64,000 bases of DNA. Source: Oleispira sp051275515 (GTDB taxonomy: Bacteria; Pseudomonadota; Gammaproteobacteria; Pseudomonadales; Oceanobacteraceae). Below, piece after piece: positions 8,959-17,550 of the stretch. The notes beneath the pieces were generated by a model. It was not told the DNA's origin. It did not search any database and saw nothing but the letters and a program-made list of their open reading frames with translations. Where the stretch lies: positions 33,160 through 97,159 of the forward strand of contig JBNMOT010000001.1 of the NCBI GenBank assembly GCA_051275515.1, in the 5' to 3' direction. The position numbers and the translations under genes are program-made. The stretch's first letter is position 1. Each line of letters begins with the position of its first letter.

Positions 8959-10374
8959 ATGAGCATCATAGAAGTGAAAATATCTAATTGTGGTGTGCAT
9001 GTGAGAGATGAGATTGTTTCAGCCCCGGTGGGTGGTGTTCTTTATAAGCTGACATTGCCTATGGTTATCGGCATTGTTGCCGTATTTTTCTTTAATTTAG
9101 TAGATACATTTTTTATTTCATTGTTAGGAACGCAGAGCTTAGCGGCCGTGAGTTTTACTATGCCGATTGCAATGATCGTTATGAACTTGGCTATCGGTTT
9201 AGGGATCGCATCATCGGCTTTGATTGCGCGCGCATCTGGGTCTCGTGACCTCACTCTGGCACAACATTATGTTAGCGCTACTCTATTATTAACACTGGCC
9301 ATTGCTGCTTTAATGTTGATATTAGGGCTGTGGTTTAATGATGAATTATTTTTGCTGTTGGGCGCTGATACAGAATTATTACCGTTAATTTGGCAATATA
9401 TGCAGTTTTGGTGGCCAGGCGTTGTCGTGATGATGTTGATGATCGTGATCAATAGTTGCATGCGGGCGGTGGGTAATACCAAGTTACCTAGCCTGATGAT
9501 GTTGGGTTCGGCCGTATTAAATGCGATTCTCGACCCGATATTGATTTTCGGTATCGGTCCCATAGAGGGTATGGGCGTAGCGGGGGCTGCCCTCGCCAGC
9601 ACTTTGTGTTGGCTAATTGTGGTCATCGTGATGATGTATTCTTTGGCTAAAATTAATTTATTGCACTGGGGAGCATTAACGTTTTCCGGGTTGGTGAGTA
9701 TTTGGCAGCGCTTAATGTCGCTGGGTATTCCTGCGATTATTACCAATGTATTAGTCCCAGTGGCGAGTGCTTTTTTATTGATTATGATTGCGCCGATGGG
9801 AGAGCAATCGGTTGCTGCTTTCGGTGTGGGCGCCAGAATTGAACCTTTTGTGATTGTAGTAATTTTAGCGTTAACGTCGACAATCCCCGTGTTTGTTGGG
9901 CAAAATTTTGCAGCAGGTCAGCACGCTAGAATCTGGGAAGCCCTGTCGATTGCGGTACGTTTTATTTTAGTTTGGCAACTCTTTGTATGGTTAGCGCTGT
10001 GGGTTCTGTCACCCTTTCTGGCGACCATTTTTTCTCAAGACCCCGTCGTGATTGATGATATTGTGAATTATCTAATGATAATGCCAATCGGTTATGCGGG
10101 TATGGGGATTGTACTGTGTGCGAACTCGGCCTTAAATGCGCTGCAAAAAACCAGTATTTCAATGCTGTTAAACTTCGTCAGGCTCACTGCTTTTTACGTG
10201 CCACTGGCGTGGCTTGGAGGGCATTATTATGGTTTTGAAGGTTTATTAATGGGAGCGTCGGTCGGTAATCTAATCGCAGGCTTTATTGTTTGGGGCCTGA
10301 TACGACGTGCGCAAACCAAGGAGGCCTTTGGTGTGCGTAATTATTCGATTGAGTTGGATGTTGAGCTATCATAA
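8959..10374 (+). CDS. MATE family efflux transporter
   Basis: This 471-residue integral membrane protein has twelve predicted helices in two pseudo-repeats. It carries MATE features such as PMVIGIVAVFFFNLVDTFFISLLG at the start and the conserved P-x-x-x-x-D-P segment (NAILDPILIFG) in mid-protein. MATE proteins export drugs or metabolites in exchange for Na+ or H+. The true start is uncertain: a GTG at 9001 would remove the odd first 14 residues, and neither start has a clear ribosome-binding site. The last 34 bp overlap the convergent DUF962 gene. Confidence 0.92.
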   Translation: MSIIEVKISNCGVHVRDEIVSAPVGGVLYKLTLPMVIGIVAVFFFNLVDTFFISLLGTQSLAAVSFTMPIAMIVMNLAIGLGIASSALIARASGSRDLTLAQHYVSATLLLTLAIAALMLILGLWFNDELFLLLGADTELLPLIWQYMQFWWPGVVVMMLMIVINSCMRAVGNTKLPSLMMLGSAVLNAILDPILIFGIGPIEGMGVAGAALASTLCWLIVVIVMMYSLAKINLLHWGALTFSGLVSIWQRLMSLGIPAIITNVLVPVASAFLLIMIAPMGEQSVAAFGVGARIEPFVIVVILALTSTIPVFVGQNFAAGQHARIWEALSIAVRFILVWQLFVWLALWVLSPFLATIFSQDPVVIDDIVNYLMIMPIGYAGMGIVLCANSALNALQKTSISMLLNFVRLTAFYVPLAWLGGHYYGFEGLLMGASVGNLIAGFIVWGLIRRAQTKEAFGVRNYSIELDVELS

Positions 10375-10697
10375 GGCTTCTGACGGAAGCGACCTAAAAT
10401 GAAATCCTTGTACATAACCCAGTCGCCCGCAAAGCTATACAGCGGATATTTAAAGGTGGCGGGGCGGTTGTGTTCTATAAAGAAGTGAGCGACCCAAGCA
10501 AAACCGTAGCCCATTAACGGCATAAACCACAAGGCCATGTAATTGCCACTGACGGTTGCATAGGCAATAATTGCTAATATTCCTGTACTGCCTATGTAGT
10601 GAAACGCACGACACATCGGATGGCGGTGTTCTCTGAGATAAAATGGGTAAAATTCGGCAAACGATGCGAAGCGTCTTTCTTCAGTGGTATCCGTCAT
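10341..10697 (-). CDS. DUF962 / Mpo1-like membrane protein
   Basis: The 118-residue protein has the DUF962 (YGL010w, Mpo1-like) pattern: FYPFYLREHRHP, FHYIGS, then hydrophobic segments, then AHFFIEHNRPATFKYPLYSF. Yeast Mpo1 is an Fe(II)-dependent dioxygenase acting on 2-hydroxy fatty acids, and the conserved His residues (HRHP, FHYIG, AHF, EHN) are kept here. The bacterial role is unproven. It overlaps the MATE gene tail to tail by 34 bp. Confidence 0.88.
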   Translation of the reverse strand: MTDTTEERRFASFAEFYPFYLREHRHPMCRAFHYIGSTGILAIIAYATVSGNYMALWFMPLMGYGFAWVAHFFIEHNRPATFKYPLYSFAGDWVMYKDFILGRFRQKPYDSSTSNSIE

Positions 10698-10820
10698 ATT
10701 AGGCTCTTTCTAATTATTCTTTTCTTTAGAGTATTACTTTGTGCATAGTTGAGCAATTTAAAAAGTGATAACACTTAAATTATCTAAAAATAACAGTTCT
10801 AGGTGGATAGTGAAAGAGTA

Positions 10821-10855
10821 TGAATTTGACCCATTATGACCATGGGCCAAATTCA
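10821..10855. repeat. Inverted repeat downstream of pgi
   Basis: The arms TGAATTTGACCCAT and ATGGGCCAAATTCA pair at 13 of 14 positions plus one wobble, around a 7-nt spacer. The element lies 26 bp past the pgi stop and may end that transcript. It lacks a clean T-run, so terminator activity is uncertain. Confidence 0.5.
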
Positions 10856-10880
10856 TTTAGTCATCCGTTTATTACGGGTA

Positions 10881-12533
10881 TTACAATAAATCCTGCATCT
10901 TTTTATAGGCTTGCACTAGGCCGCTGGTGGAACTGTCAAAGTCTGCACTACTGACTCGTCCCTCTAACGCGGCTAAGACGTTATTACCCATGTCTTTACC
11001 GAGTTCCACGCCCCATTGATCAAATGAGTTAATACCCCAAATCATGCCTTGAGCGGCCACCTTGTGTTCGTAGAGTGCAATTAAGGCGCCGACGGAATGA
11101 GGCGTCGATTTCGGGAAGTAGAGAGTATTGCTTGGGCGGTTACCAGGAATAATTTTTTGTGCAGCTAATGCGATTGCTTCACCTTCACTCATGCCTGCGG
11201 CTAAGCATTCATCCATTGCTTGTTGCTCTGTCTTACCCGTTAATAACGCTTGGCTTTGTGACAGTGCATTGGACACCAGCATAGCGTGGAAATTATCAAT
11301 GGGGTTATGACTGCGCATCGGCATAATAAAATCACTGGGCGAAAAGTGGGTGCCTTGGTGCAGTAGCTGGTGGTAAGCATGCTGACCGTTAGAACCCACT
11401 CCGCCCCAGATAATCGGCCCAGTATGATAATCTACTTTGCGTCCATCCATGCCAATGGACTTGCCGTTACTTTCCATATCCAGTTGTTGTAAGTGGGCAG
11501 GTAAGCCCCGCAGATAATGGTCGTATGGCAAAATAGCTTGGGAGTTAATACCAAAGAAGTTTACATACCAAACGCCCAGCAATGCCATGATAACGGGCAT
11601 ATTTTTTTCCATCGGTGCGGTGCGAAAGTGTTCATCCATTTCATGAGCACCGCGCAGCATGTCACGAAAATTATCGATGCCTATCGCAAGCGCCAGTGGC
11701 AAGCCAATGGCTGACCAAAGTGAGTAACGTCCACCGACCCAATCCCACATAGGGAATATATTTTCTTCGGCGATACCAAACTCAACGGCTTTTTCTACGT
11801 TGGCAGAAACGGCGGCAAAGTGTTTCGGTAAATCATCCACTTCGCCGCCATTTTCGAGAAACCACTGACGACACGCGAGTGCATTTTTTAGCGTTTCTTG
11901 AGTATCAAAAGATTTTGACTGAACGATGAATAGTGTACTTTCAGGGTTCAGGTGCTTCAAAATCTCGGTAATATGTGAACCATCGATGTTCGCGAGGTAG
12001 TGCACATTAATTTGGTTATCGTTATACGGTTTTAATGCACTAGAGGCCAGTTTTGGCCCTAAAAATGAGCCGCCAATACCGATAGAGACCACGTCGGTAA
12101 AAGGTTTGTTGGAATAGCCGCGCCAGTGCTTACGACGCACTTTCCAGCAGAATTCTTCCATGCGATTCATGGTATCGCGCACTTCTGGCATGACATCGAC
12201 ACCGTTAACCATCACGGGGCGATCACTGTAGTTTCTCAGTGCGGTGTGAAGTACTGGGCGATGCTCACTGCGATTAACCAACTCTCCTTCAAATAGGGCT
12301 TTGATTTGACCTGACAGGTCTCGCTTCTTTGCTAACTGAGTGAGCAGATCCATGGTTTCGGTGGTGATGCGGTTTTTAGAATAATCTAACGTTAGGCCAG
12401 CGGCTTCTATATTGAAACGGTCAAAACGTTGGCTATCTTGCTTGAACCAATCCACCATATGTTGCGGGTGGATGTCAGTGAAGTGATGTTGTAATTGTTG
12501 CCAGATGTCGAGACGTTTTAGCGGTGTGCTCAT
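10881..12533 (-). CDS. pgi: Glucose-6-phosphate isomerase
   Basis: This enzyme interconverts glucose 6-phosphate and fructose 6-phosphate in glycolysis and gluconeogenesis. From the ATG chosen it has 550 residues (E. coli 549). Family signatures are present: SIGIGGSFLGPK, IVQSKSFDTQET, WVGGRYSLWSAIG, GVGSNGQHAYHQLLHQG and the C-terminal NSFDQWGVELGK. The second in-frame ATG is used because GAGGAT precedes it at a good distance. The gene lies downstream of the pan genes on the same strand, as in pseudomonads, but a terminator after panD separates them. Confidence 0.98.
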   Translation of the reverse strand: MSTPLKRLDIWQQLQHHFTDIHPQHMVDWFKQDSQRFDRFNIEAAGLTLDYSKNRITTETMDLLTQLAKKRDLSGQIKALFEGELVNRSEHRPVLHTALRNYSDRPVMVNGVDVMPEVRDTMNRMEEFCWKVRRKHWRGYSNKPFTDVVSIGIGGSFLGPKLASSALKPYNDNQINVHYLANIDGSHITEILKHLNPESTLFIVQSKSFDTQETLKNALACRQWFLENGGEVDDLPKHFAAVSANVEKAVEFGIAEENIFPMWDWVGGRYSLWSAIGLPLALAIGIDNFRDMLRGAHEMDEHFRTAPMEKNMPVIMALLGVWYVNFFGINSQAILPYDHYLRGLPAHLQQLDMESNGKSIGMDGRKVDYHTGPIIWGGVGSNGQHAYHQLLHQGTHFSPSDFIMPMRSHNPIDNFHAMLVSNALSQSQALLTGKTEQQAMDECLAAGMSEGEAIALAAQKIIPGNRPSNTLYFPKSTPHSVGALIALYEHKVAAQGMIWGINSFDQWGVELGKDMGNNVLAALEGRVSSADFDSSTSGLVQAYKKMQDLL

Positions 12534-12647
12534 AACTATCCTCATATGAGTCGAATATAATTATTCGCTAAAGTATAAGCGTTTGTGCTGGGTTGGGACA
12601 GTGGGAAAAGTATGCAATTGGCGATCAATGGGGTTATTAAGGAAACA

Positions 12648-12677
12648 GAAACAAAAACGCCACAGTGATTGTGGCGT
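12648..12677 (-). terminator. Rho-independent terminator after panD
   Basis: Read on the minus strand, the stem ACGCCACA / TGTGGCGT with a 5-nt loop is followed by a T-rich run (TTTTGTTTC). It lies about 40 bp past the panD stop and would separate the pan operon from pgi. Confidence 0.88.
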
Positions 12678-12714
12678 ATGAGTCGTCAAGTGTTTGCAAT
12701 CGAATTAGAATCGC

Positions 12715-13095
12715 TTAAGCAACTTGAACAGGAATATCGAAGCTGGTATGGCTAACGGTATTATCGGCGTTGGTATAAACCATTTTAGGCTTAAAGTTAG
12801 CCAGTTCTTTTTCGTCATAAGTGCCGTAAGCACAAATAATCAAGCGGTCACCCACTTGAGCTAGGCGCGCGGCAGCGCCATTGACCGAAATAATACCTGA
12901 ATTATCTTCGCCACGAATGACATATGTGGTGAAACGAGCACCATTTTCCATATTGTAAATTTGAATTTGTTCAAATTCACGCATGCCTGTCAATTCTAAC
13001 AACTTACCGTCGATCGCGCAGGAGCCTTCATAATTCAATACGGCCTGTGTGACTCGAGCCTGATGTATCTTGGCTTTCAGCATTGTGGACTGCAT
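12715..13095 (-). CDS. panD: Aspartate 1-decarboxylase
   Basis: This pyruvoyl enzyme makes beta-alanine from L-aspartate for pantothenate and coenzyme A. The 126-residue length is normal. The self-cleavage site is Gly24-Ser25 in the sequence YEGSCAID, and the Ser becomes the pyruvoyl group. The conserved Tyr58 region (RFTTYVIRG) and the GAAARL motif are present. It follows panC by 107 bp on the same strand and completes the beta-alanine branch next to panB and panC. Confidence 0.98.
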   Translation of the reverse strand: MQSTMLKAKIHQARVTQAVLNYEGSCAIDGKLLELTGMREFEQIQIYNMENGARFTTYVIRGEDNSGIISVNGAAARLAQVGDRLIICAYGTYDEKELANFKPKMVYTNADNTVSHTSFDIPVQVA

Positions 13096-13202
13096 AGAAA
13101 AAACCTTTAATCCGGTTACGTCTCAATGACTCAGCAGGCAAAGAATGCCTCTGTTTTCACTGGTTAATTTATAGCCTCATAGAAGGCGGTGCGAAGTATG
13201 CC

Positions 13203-14069
13203 TCAATCGCTAGTCTGATTCAACGAAAATGGCAAATTATCAATAAGGCGTGCACGGCCCAAAAAAGCGGCAATAAGCACGACAAGTTTGTCATCTTCAG
13301 TCGTGGCTGGTTTTAAATCAGATTCACGACATAGGGCTACATAGTCAACTTTGAAGCCTTGTTTATTTAATCTTTGCTGAGTTTGCTCTAACGTCGAGTC
13401 AAAATCATTACCTTGTTGAATGGCGCTGGCCACATCCTGCAAGGCTTTAAAGAGAGCAGGTGCTAATGCTAATTCATTTGTCGACAAGTAGCTATTGCGT
13501 GAACTTAGAGCCAAGCCGTCATTATTTCGCTCTGTGCTAATACCGACAATGGTAATAGGAAGGCATAGGTCAGCAACCATTTTACGTATAACCGCTAATT
13601 GCTGAAAATCTTTTTCGCCAAAGAACGCTTTATCCGCTTGTACCATGTTGAACAACTTAGTGACCACGGTCGCGACACCGTTAAAATGACCCGGTCGAGA
13701 TCCACCGCATAAGCCCATTGATACATCGGGAACGGCTACAATTGATTGACTTTCTTGACCATTTGGATACATCTCAGTGACGGTTGGAGCGAAGAGTAGA
13801 CTGCAACCATTGTCTGCTAATAAAGCCTGATCTTGTTCTAGTGTGCGCGGGTAGTTGGTTAAATCACTGGGGTCGTTAAACTGTAAGGGGTTAACAAAAA
13901 TACTCGCAATGACGATATCACATTGCTTATTGGCCTTTTTAACCAAGCGCATATGGCCTGCATGCAAGTTACCCATGGTGGGCACAAAGCCGACACTTAA
14001 CCCTTTGAATTTTGCGTGCTGTACATATTCACGTAATTCGGCGACGGTAGAAACCGTTAATAAACTCAT
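13203..14069 (-). CDS. panC: Pantothenate synthetase
   Basis: This ATP-dependent ligase joins pantoate and beta-alanine. The 288 residues carry the HxGH-type nucleotidyl motif in FVPTMGNLHAGHMRLV, then SIFVNPLQF, GLCGGSRPGHFNGVATVVTKLFN and FFGEKDFQQL, and the KMSKS-like region LALSSRNSYLS. All expected catalytic segments are visible. It lies between panB and panD in a minus-strand operon. Confidence 0.98.
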   Translation of the reverse strand: MSLLTVSTVAELREYVQHAKFKGLSVGFVPTMGNLHAGHMRLVKKANKQCDIVIASIFVNPLQFNDPSDLTNYPRTLEQDQALLADNGCSLLFAPTVTEMYPNGQESQSIVAVPDVSMGLCGGSRPGHFNGVATVVTKLFNMVQADKAFFGEKDFQQLAVIRKMVADLCLPITIVGISTERNNDGLALSSRNSYLSTNELALAPALFKALQDVASAIQQGNDFDSTLEQTQQRLNKQGFKVDYVALCRESDLKPATTEDDKLVVLIAAFLGRARLIDNLPFSLNQTSD

Positions 14070-14164
14070 GCTACAACCTATGTTAAATACTGTCTATCTG
14101 TTACTACAGTTTCGCTTTATCTACTGCTTAACTTGAATGCGGCGATGATAAAAATCATGAGCGT

Positions 14165-14959
14165 TTAAGTAAACGCGTGTTCGATACCCGGGAAACTGCC
14201 TGCTTTCACTTCTTCGCCATACGCAGCAATGGCTTGCTGAGGCGTGCGACCATCAATCATGAAATTTTTCACAAACTTAGGGATATGACCGGCATTAAGA
14301 CCCAACATGTCATAGACCACAAGAACCTGAGCATCGGTATCGCTACCGGCGCCAATGCCTATAACAGGAATATTGACGGCTTCTGTAATCGCTTTGCCTA
14401 AACTGCTGGGAACACACTCCAATAAAATACAATCGGCGCCTGCGGCTGCAAGAGCTTTAGCATGTTCAATCATGGCTTGAGCTTTTGTCTCATCACGTCC
14501 TTGAACGCGATAGCCGCCTAGTTTGTTGACTGCTTGAGGGGTTAAGCCTAAGTGAGCACAGACAGGGACTCCCTGACGCGCTAAGCATTCAACCAAAGGC
14601 ACCAACCAATCATCGCCTTCAACTTTAACCATGTTTGCGCCCGCTTGCATTAATAATGCAGCATTAGCTTGGCCTTGATCTAATGTGCTGTAACTCATAA
14701 AGGGCATGTCAGCCATGATGAGCGCACCTTCATTGCCTTGAGCGACGCAGCGGGTATGATATTCCATGTCAGCCATGGTGACTGGCAAGGTGCTGTTTTT
14801 GCCTTGGCAAACCATGCCTAAAGAATCGCCGACTAAAAGTACTTCAATACCTGCAGAGCTTGCAAGTTGGCTGAAGGTTGCGTCGTATGCGGTTAATACG
14901 CTGAATTTCTTGCCTTTATTTTTACATTCACTAAGGGTACGGATACTGACATTATTCAT
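14165..14959 (-). CDS. panB: 3-methyl-2-oxobutanoate hydroxymethyltransferase
   Basis: PanB makes ketopantoate from 2-oxoisovalerate and 5,10-methylene-tetrahydrofolate, the first committed step of pantothenate synthesis. The protein has 264 residues and the family motifs VLTAYDATFSQLASSAGIEVLLVGDSLG, VCAHLGLTPQ (with the metal and substrate region) and GIGAGSDTDAQVLV. It is flanked by folK and panC, the order found in pseudomonads. Confidence 0.98.
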   Translation of the reverse strand: MNNVSIRTLSECKNKGKKFSVLTAYDATFSQLASSAGIEVLLVGDSLGMVCQGKNSTLPVTMADMEYHTRCVAQGNEGALIMADMPFMSYSTLDQGQANAALLMQAGANMVKVEGDDWLVPLVECLARQGVPVCAHLGLTPQAVNKLGGYRVQGRDETKAQAMIEHAKALAAAGADCILLECVPSSLGKAITEAVNIPVIGIGAGSDTDAQVLVVYDMLGLNAGHIPKFVKNFMIDGRTPQQAIAAYGEEVKAGSFPGIEHAFT

Positions 14960-15022
14960 GCTGTGCCTCAGGTATTCTAATGATGTTAATAATTCATAAA
15001 GGGTGCGAACTTGTTGCCAAGA

Positions 15023-15502
15023 TCAATCGTGGATGCGGATTAAATCATTATCCAGCTCAGTGAGCAATTGCTCTAAAGCTATGCCATTGGGGAAGATAAG
15101 ATTAGGGCTTATTTCAAACAAGGGAAACAATACAAAACTACGTTGCTGCGCAAAAGGGTGTGGAACGGTTAAGCGCGCACTCTCAATAATTTTATTATTA
15201 ATTAAAATAATGTCCAAATCCAGCGTGCGTTCACCCCAATGGCGCTTGCGAAGGCGACCGTGATCTTGCTCCAGTTTTTGTAACGCATCAAGTAGATCGT
15301 GAGGTTCTAGTCGAGTATCTAATAGAGCAACGGCATTGATATAATCAGGCTGATCTTGAGGTCCAACGGGTTTGCTGTGATAAAGCGACGAGTGCGAAAG
15401 CAAGGTGGTATTAGGCAATAGGGCAAGCTCAATTAAGGCTTGCTCTATTTGTTGCTGGGGCTGATCAAGATTCGCCCCTAGACCGATATAAGCCAATGCC
15501 AT
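15023..15502 (-). CDS. folK: 2-amino-4-hydroxy-6-hydroxymethyldihydropteridine pyrophosphokinase
   Basis: FolK transfers pyrophosphate from ATP to hydroxymethyl-dihydropterin in folate synthesis. The 159-residue protein begins with the typical AYIGLGANL, then SSLYHSKPVGPQDQPDYINAVALLDT and the signature RHWGERTLDLDIIL; VPHPFAQQRSFVLFPL closes it. It lies 18 bp downstream of pcnB, so the two share a transcript, and it feeds the folate used by the adjacent PanB. Confidence 0.97.
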   Translation of the reverse strand: MALAYIGLGANLDQPQQQIEQALIELALLPNTTLLSHSSLYHSKPVGPQDQPDYINAVALLDTRLEPHDLLDALQKLEQDHGRLRKRHWGERTLDLDIILINNKIIESARLTVPHPFAQQRSFVLFPLFEISPNLIFPNGIALEQLLTELDNDLIRIHD

Positions 15503-15520
15503 TTATCCATCTCCTAAAGC

Positions 15521-16915
15521 TTAGGGCTCAGGGTTGCGAGAACGTTGTCTATCATTCGGCGTGCCACGATTGGTACGACGTGGACGACGCTTTTTAGTAT
15601 GGCGCTCTTCTGGCTGTCGATTGGCGGCCACTGCTTTATATTCATCAGTTTCTTGATAATGAGTCCACCAATTACCTAAACCTTTAAGGTCTTCACCACA
15701 CTGTTCACGTAGAAGAACAAAATCATACGCTGCGCGGAAACGATTACTTTCAGCGGCTTCAGCGGCTTTTTTGCCTCTTTTACGTTCTAATCGCGACTGC
15801 ATGTCCCAAATTTCTTTCATGGGAATCGTAAAGCGCTTAGGAATAGACGTGCGCTTTAACTGCTGTTCAATCACCCGACTTGCGGCTTTATGTAATGAAG
15901 GCTGAGGTGGAATTCCTTGCTCTAAAAACTCTGCTTGGACTCTTTGTAGAGACGGCCAAAGCAGGGCCGCAAAAAAGTAATAAGGGGTGACTGACTTACC
16001 TGCTTGAATTCGAGCATCCGTATTAATCATAGTTTGCTCAACAAAACGAGCCGCAAATTCATCGTCCGCAACGCACTGCTCAGTAAGAGGGAATAGCTCA
16101 CCAAATAACTTATATTCACGCAATAGACGATACGTTACTAAGGCATTGCCGGATAAGAACAGTTTTAACACTTCTTCAAATAAGCGCGGAGCAGGGATCT
16201 GCTCCATTAGCGGCGCCATCATTTTAATAGGAGCTTTTGTCTCTTGTTCGATTTCAAAATCTAATTTGCCCGCAAAGCGAATAGCACGAAGCATACGCAC
16301 TGGATCTTCGCGGTAACGCGTTTCAGGATCACCCATTAAGCGAATTAGTTTATCTTGAGCATCTTGATAGCCACCGGCATAAGAAAGCACCGTGAAATCA
16401 TCGACGGCGTAGTACATCGCATTAATCGTGAAGTCACGACGCATGGCGTCATCATCAATAGTGCCATACACGTTGTCGCGTAAAATCATGCCGCTATCGC
16501 CCGTTTGGGCTTGATTGCTATTGTGTTCTTCTTTTGGTGACGTACGGAAGGTTGCGACTTCAATGACTTCGCGGCCAAATAATACGTGCACGAGTTTAAA
16601 CCGACGACCAATTAAGCGCGAGTTGCGGAACAGTTGATTGACTTGTTCTGGGGTAGCGTTTGTTGCAACATCGAAGTCTTTTGGGTGCGCGCCTAGCATA
16701 GAGTCACGAACGCAACCGCCCACAAGATAAGCTTGATAGCCCGCATTATTTAGACGATACAAAACTTTCAGTGCATTCTCACTCAGTTGACGACGACTAA
16801 TGCCGTGCTCTTTGCGCTGCAGGGTTTGCGGTTTGATCTCTTTATTCGCGTTTTTAGCTTTGCGGCCCCCCATTAAAGAAGGGAAAAAGCGCGCTACAGT
16901 ATTAACTATGGACAT
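15521..16915 (-). CDS. pcnB: Poly(A) polymerase I
   Basis: PcnB adds 3' poly(A) tails that target RNAs for decay. The 464-residue protein has the class II nucleotidyltransferase head: YLVGGCVRDSMLGAHPKDFDVATNATP with the catalytic Asp pair, then RRDFTINAMYY and the RNA-binding RFAGKLDFEIE segment. The C-terminal 40 residues are rich in Arg and Lys, as in true PcnB and unlike CCA-adding enzymes. A lone AACAATAA motif at 16989-16996 lies in its leader about 75 nt before the start. It is the first gene after the non-coding region downstream of cbrB, the pseudomonad arrangement. Confidence 0.96.
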   Translation of the reverse strand: MSIVNTVARFFPSLMGGRKAKNANKEIKPQTLQRKEHGISRRQLSENALKVLYRLNNAGYQAYLVGGCVRDSMLGAHPKDFDVATNATPEQVNQLFRNSRLIGRRFKLVHVLFGREVIEVATFRTSPKEEHNSNQAQTGDSGMILRDNVYGTIDDDAMRRDFTINAMYYAVDDFTVLSYAGGYQDAQDKLIRLMGDPETRYREDPVRMLRAIRFAGKLDFEIEQETKAPIKMMAPLMEQIPAPRLFEEVLKLFLSGNALVTYRLLREYKLFGELFPLTEQCVADDEFAARFVEQTMINTDARIQAGKSVTPYYFFAALLWPSLQRVQAEFLEQGIPPQPSLHKAASRVIEQQLKRTSIPKRFTIPMKEIWDMQSRLERKRGKKAAEAAESNRFRAAYDFVLLREQCGEDLKGLGNWWTHYQETDEYKAVAANRQPEERHTKKRRPRRTNRGTPNDRQRSRNPEP

Positions 16916-17094
16916 CTATGGTTGCCTGGATTTTCGCGATTGCAGGGGGAAGTTACTTTAAAGAAAAACTTGCGCCTGTCGATTATGATTATTGTTCAAT
17001 ATTAGTTAGTTACCGAGTTTACATGATGGGTTGGCGCTTTCAAAGCATCTGAAGCTATAAAAGGCTGGGGATAAATAAAAGGGGGAATAATAAA

Positions 17095-17400
17095 GGAAGT
17101 AATACTCAGGTTTGGTGATTATTATTTTTAGGGTTACCAAACAGAGATAAGTAAACTAGCTGTTTTGAATACGCAGGAACTAACCGTCCCGTTATTATTC
17201 TTATTATGTGTGCTAGGTGATGCTCACTTCGCATTCCAAACAACTAATTTCATTGCTCTATGCCTCTTAATTATTTTTATTACGAGGCCACCTCTTAATG
17301 GGTGTTTAAATAGTCGTAAACGCGATTTTATTTTTATTATTGCGTTTAGTTTCAATCTTACGTTTTAGCTTTGTTATTTTTATAAGTGCCTTACGTTATA
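17095..17400 (-). ncRNA. Candidate CrcZ/CrcY-like decoy RNA 2
   Basis: No protein is coded here. Downstream of sigma-54 promoter 2, the minus strand carries five blocks of overlapping AAnAAnAA motifs, at 17371-17381, 17328-17341, 17271-17281, 17192-17205 and 17119-17129, spaced about 40-80 nt apart. Such motifs bind Hfq/Crc, and pseudomonad CrcZ/CrcY RNAs titrate Hfq/Crc away from target mRNAs to relieve carbon catabolite repression. The block at 17271-17281 sits in a loop closed by GCCTC (17284-17288) and GAGGC (17262-17266). The 5' end is inferred from the promoter at about 17400. The 3' end is uncertain because I see no classic terminator; the RNA could run on toward about 16970. Confidence 0.68.
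17110..17142 (-). repeat. Hairpin presenting the last CA-motif block of RNA 2
   Basis: The 7-bp arms GTTTGGT and ACCAAAC enclose a loop that, on the minus strand, holds the AAAAATAATAAT block at 17119-17129. It may mark the 3' part of the second candidate RNA. Confidence 0.5.
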
Positions 17401-17410
17401 TTTTTAATAA

Positions 17411-17428
17411 AGCTATATTCGTGCCAAT
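17411..17428 (-). promoter_or_regulatory. Sigma-54 promoter 2 (-24/-12)
   Basis: On the minus strand the sequence is TTGGCACGAATATAGCT. Against the consensus TGGCACG-N4-TTGCW it differs at only one specified base. The invariant GG (17425-17424) and GC (17413-17412) are 10 nt apart, as RpoN requires. Transcription would start near 17400, just before the five CA-motif blocks. Confidence 0.8.
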
Positions 17429-17486
17429 TATATTATTTCCTTTTAAATCAATATCTTGAGTGTTTTAGCGTGCTAGGAAATCAATG

Positions 17487-17550
17487 TGTTACGCCAAATG
17501 TGTTACCTGAAGTAATGTTTAAGGGTAACAAAGGTAACGATCATGTAACG
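17487..17550. promoter_or_regulatory. Candidate activator-binding cluster (GTTAC/GTAAC half-sites)
   Basis: Two TGTTAC copies (17487-17492, 17501-17506) are followed by three opposed GTAAC copies (GTAACA 17525-17530, GTAACG 17534-17539 and 17545-17550). They lie about 60-125 bp upstream of the -24 element of promoter 2, the normal distance for an NtrC-type enhancer. From memory, CbrB sites in Pseudomonas are built of TGTTAC and GTAACA half-sites; the half-sites match but the spacing here differs. Confidence 0.6.

Noticed and set aside
9267..9746. 159-codon open frame antisense to the MATE gene
   Set aside because: It mirrors the hydrophobic coding strand of a clear MATE protein; no start site or family supports it.
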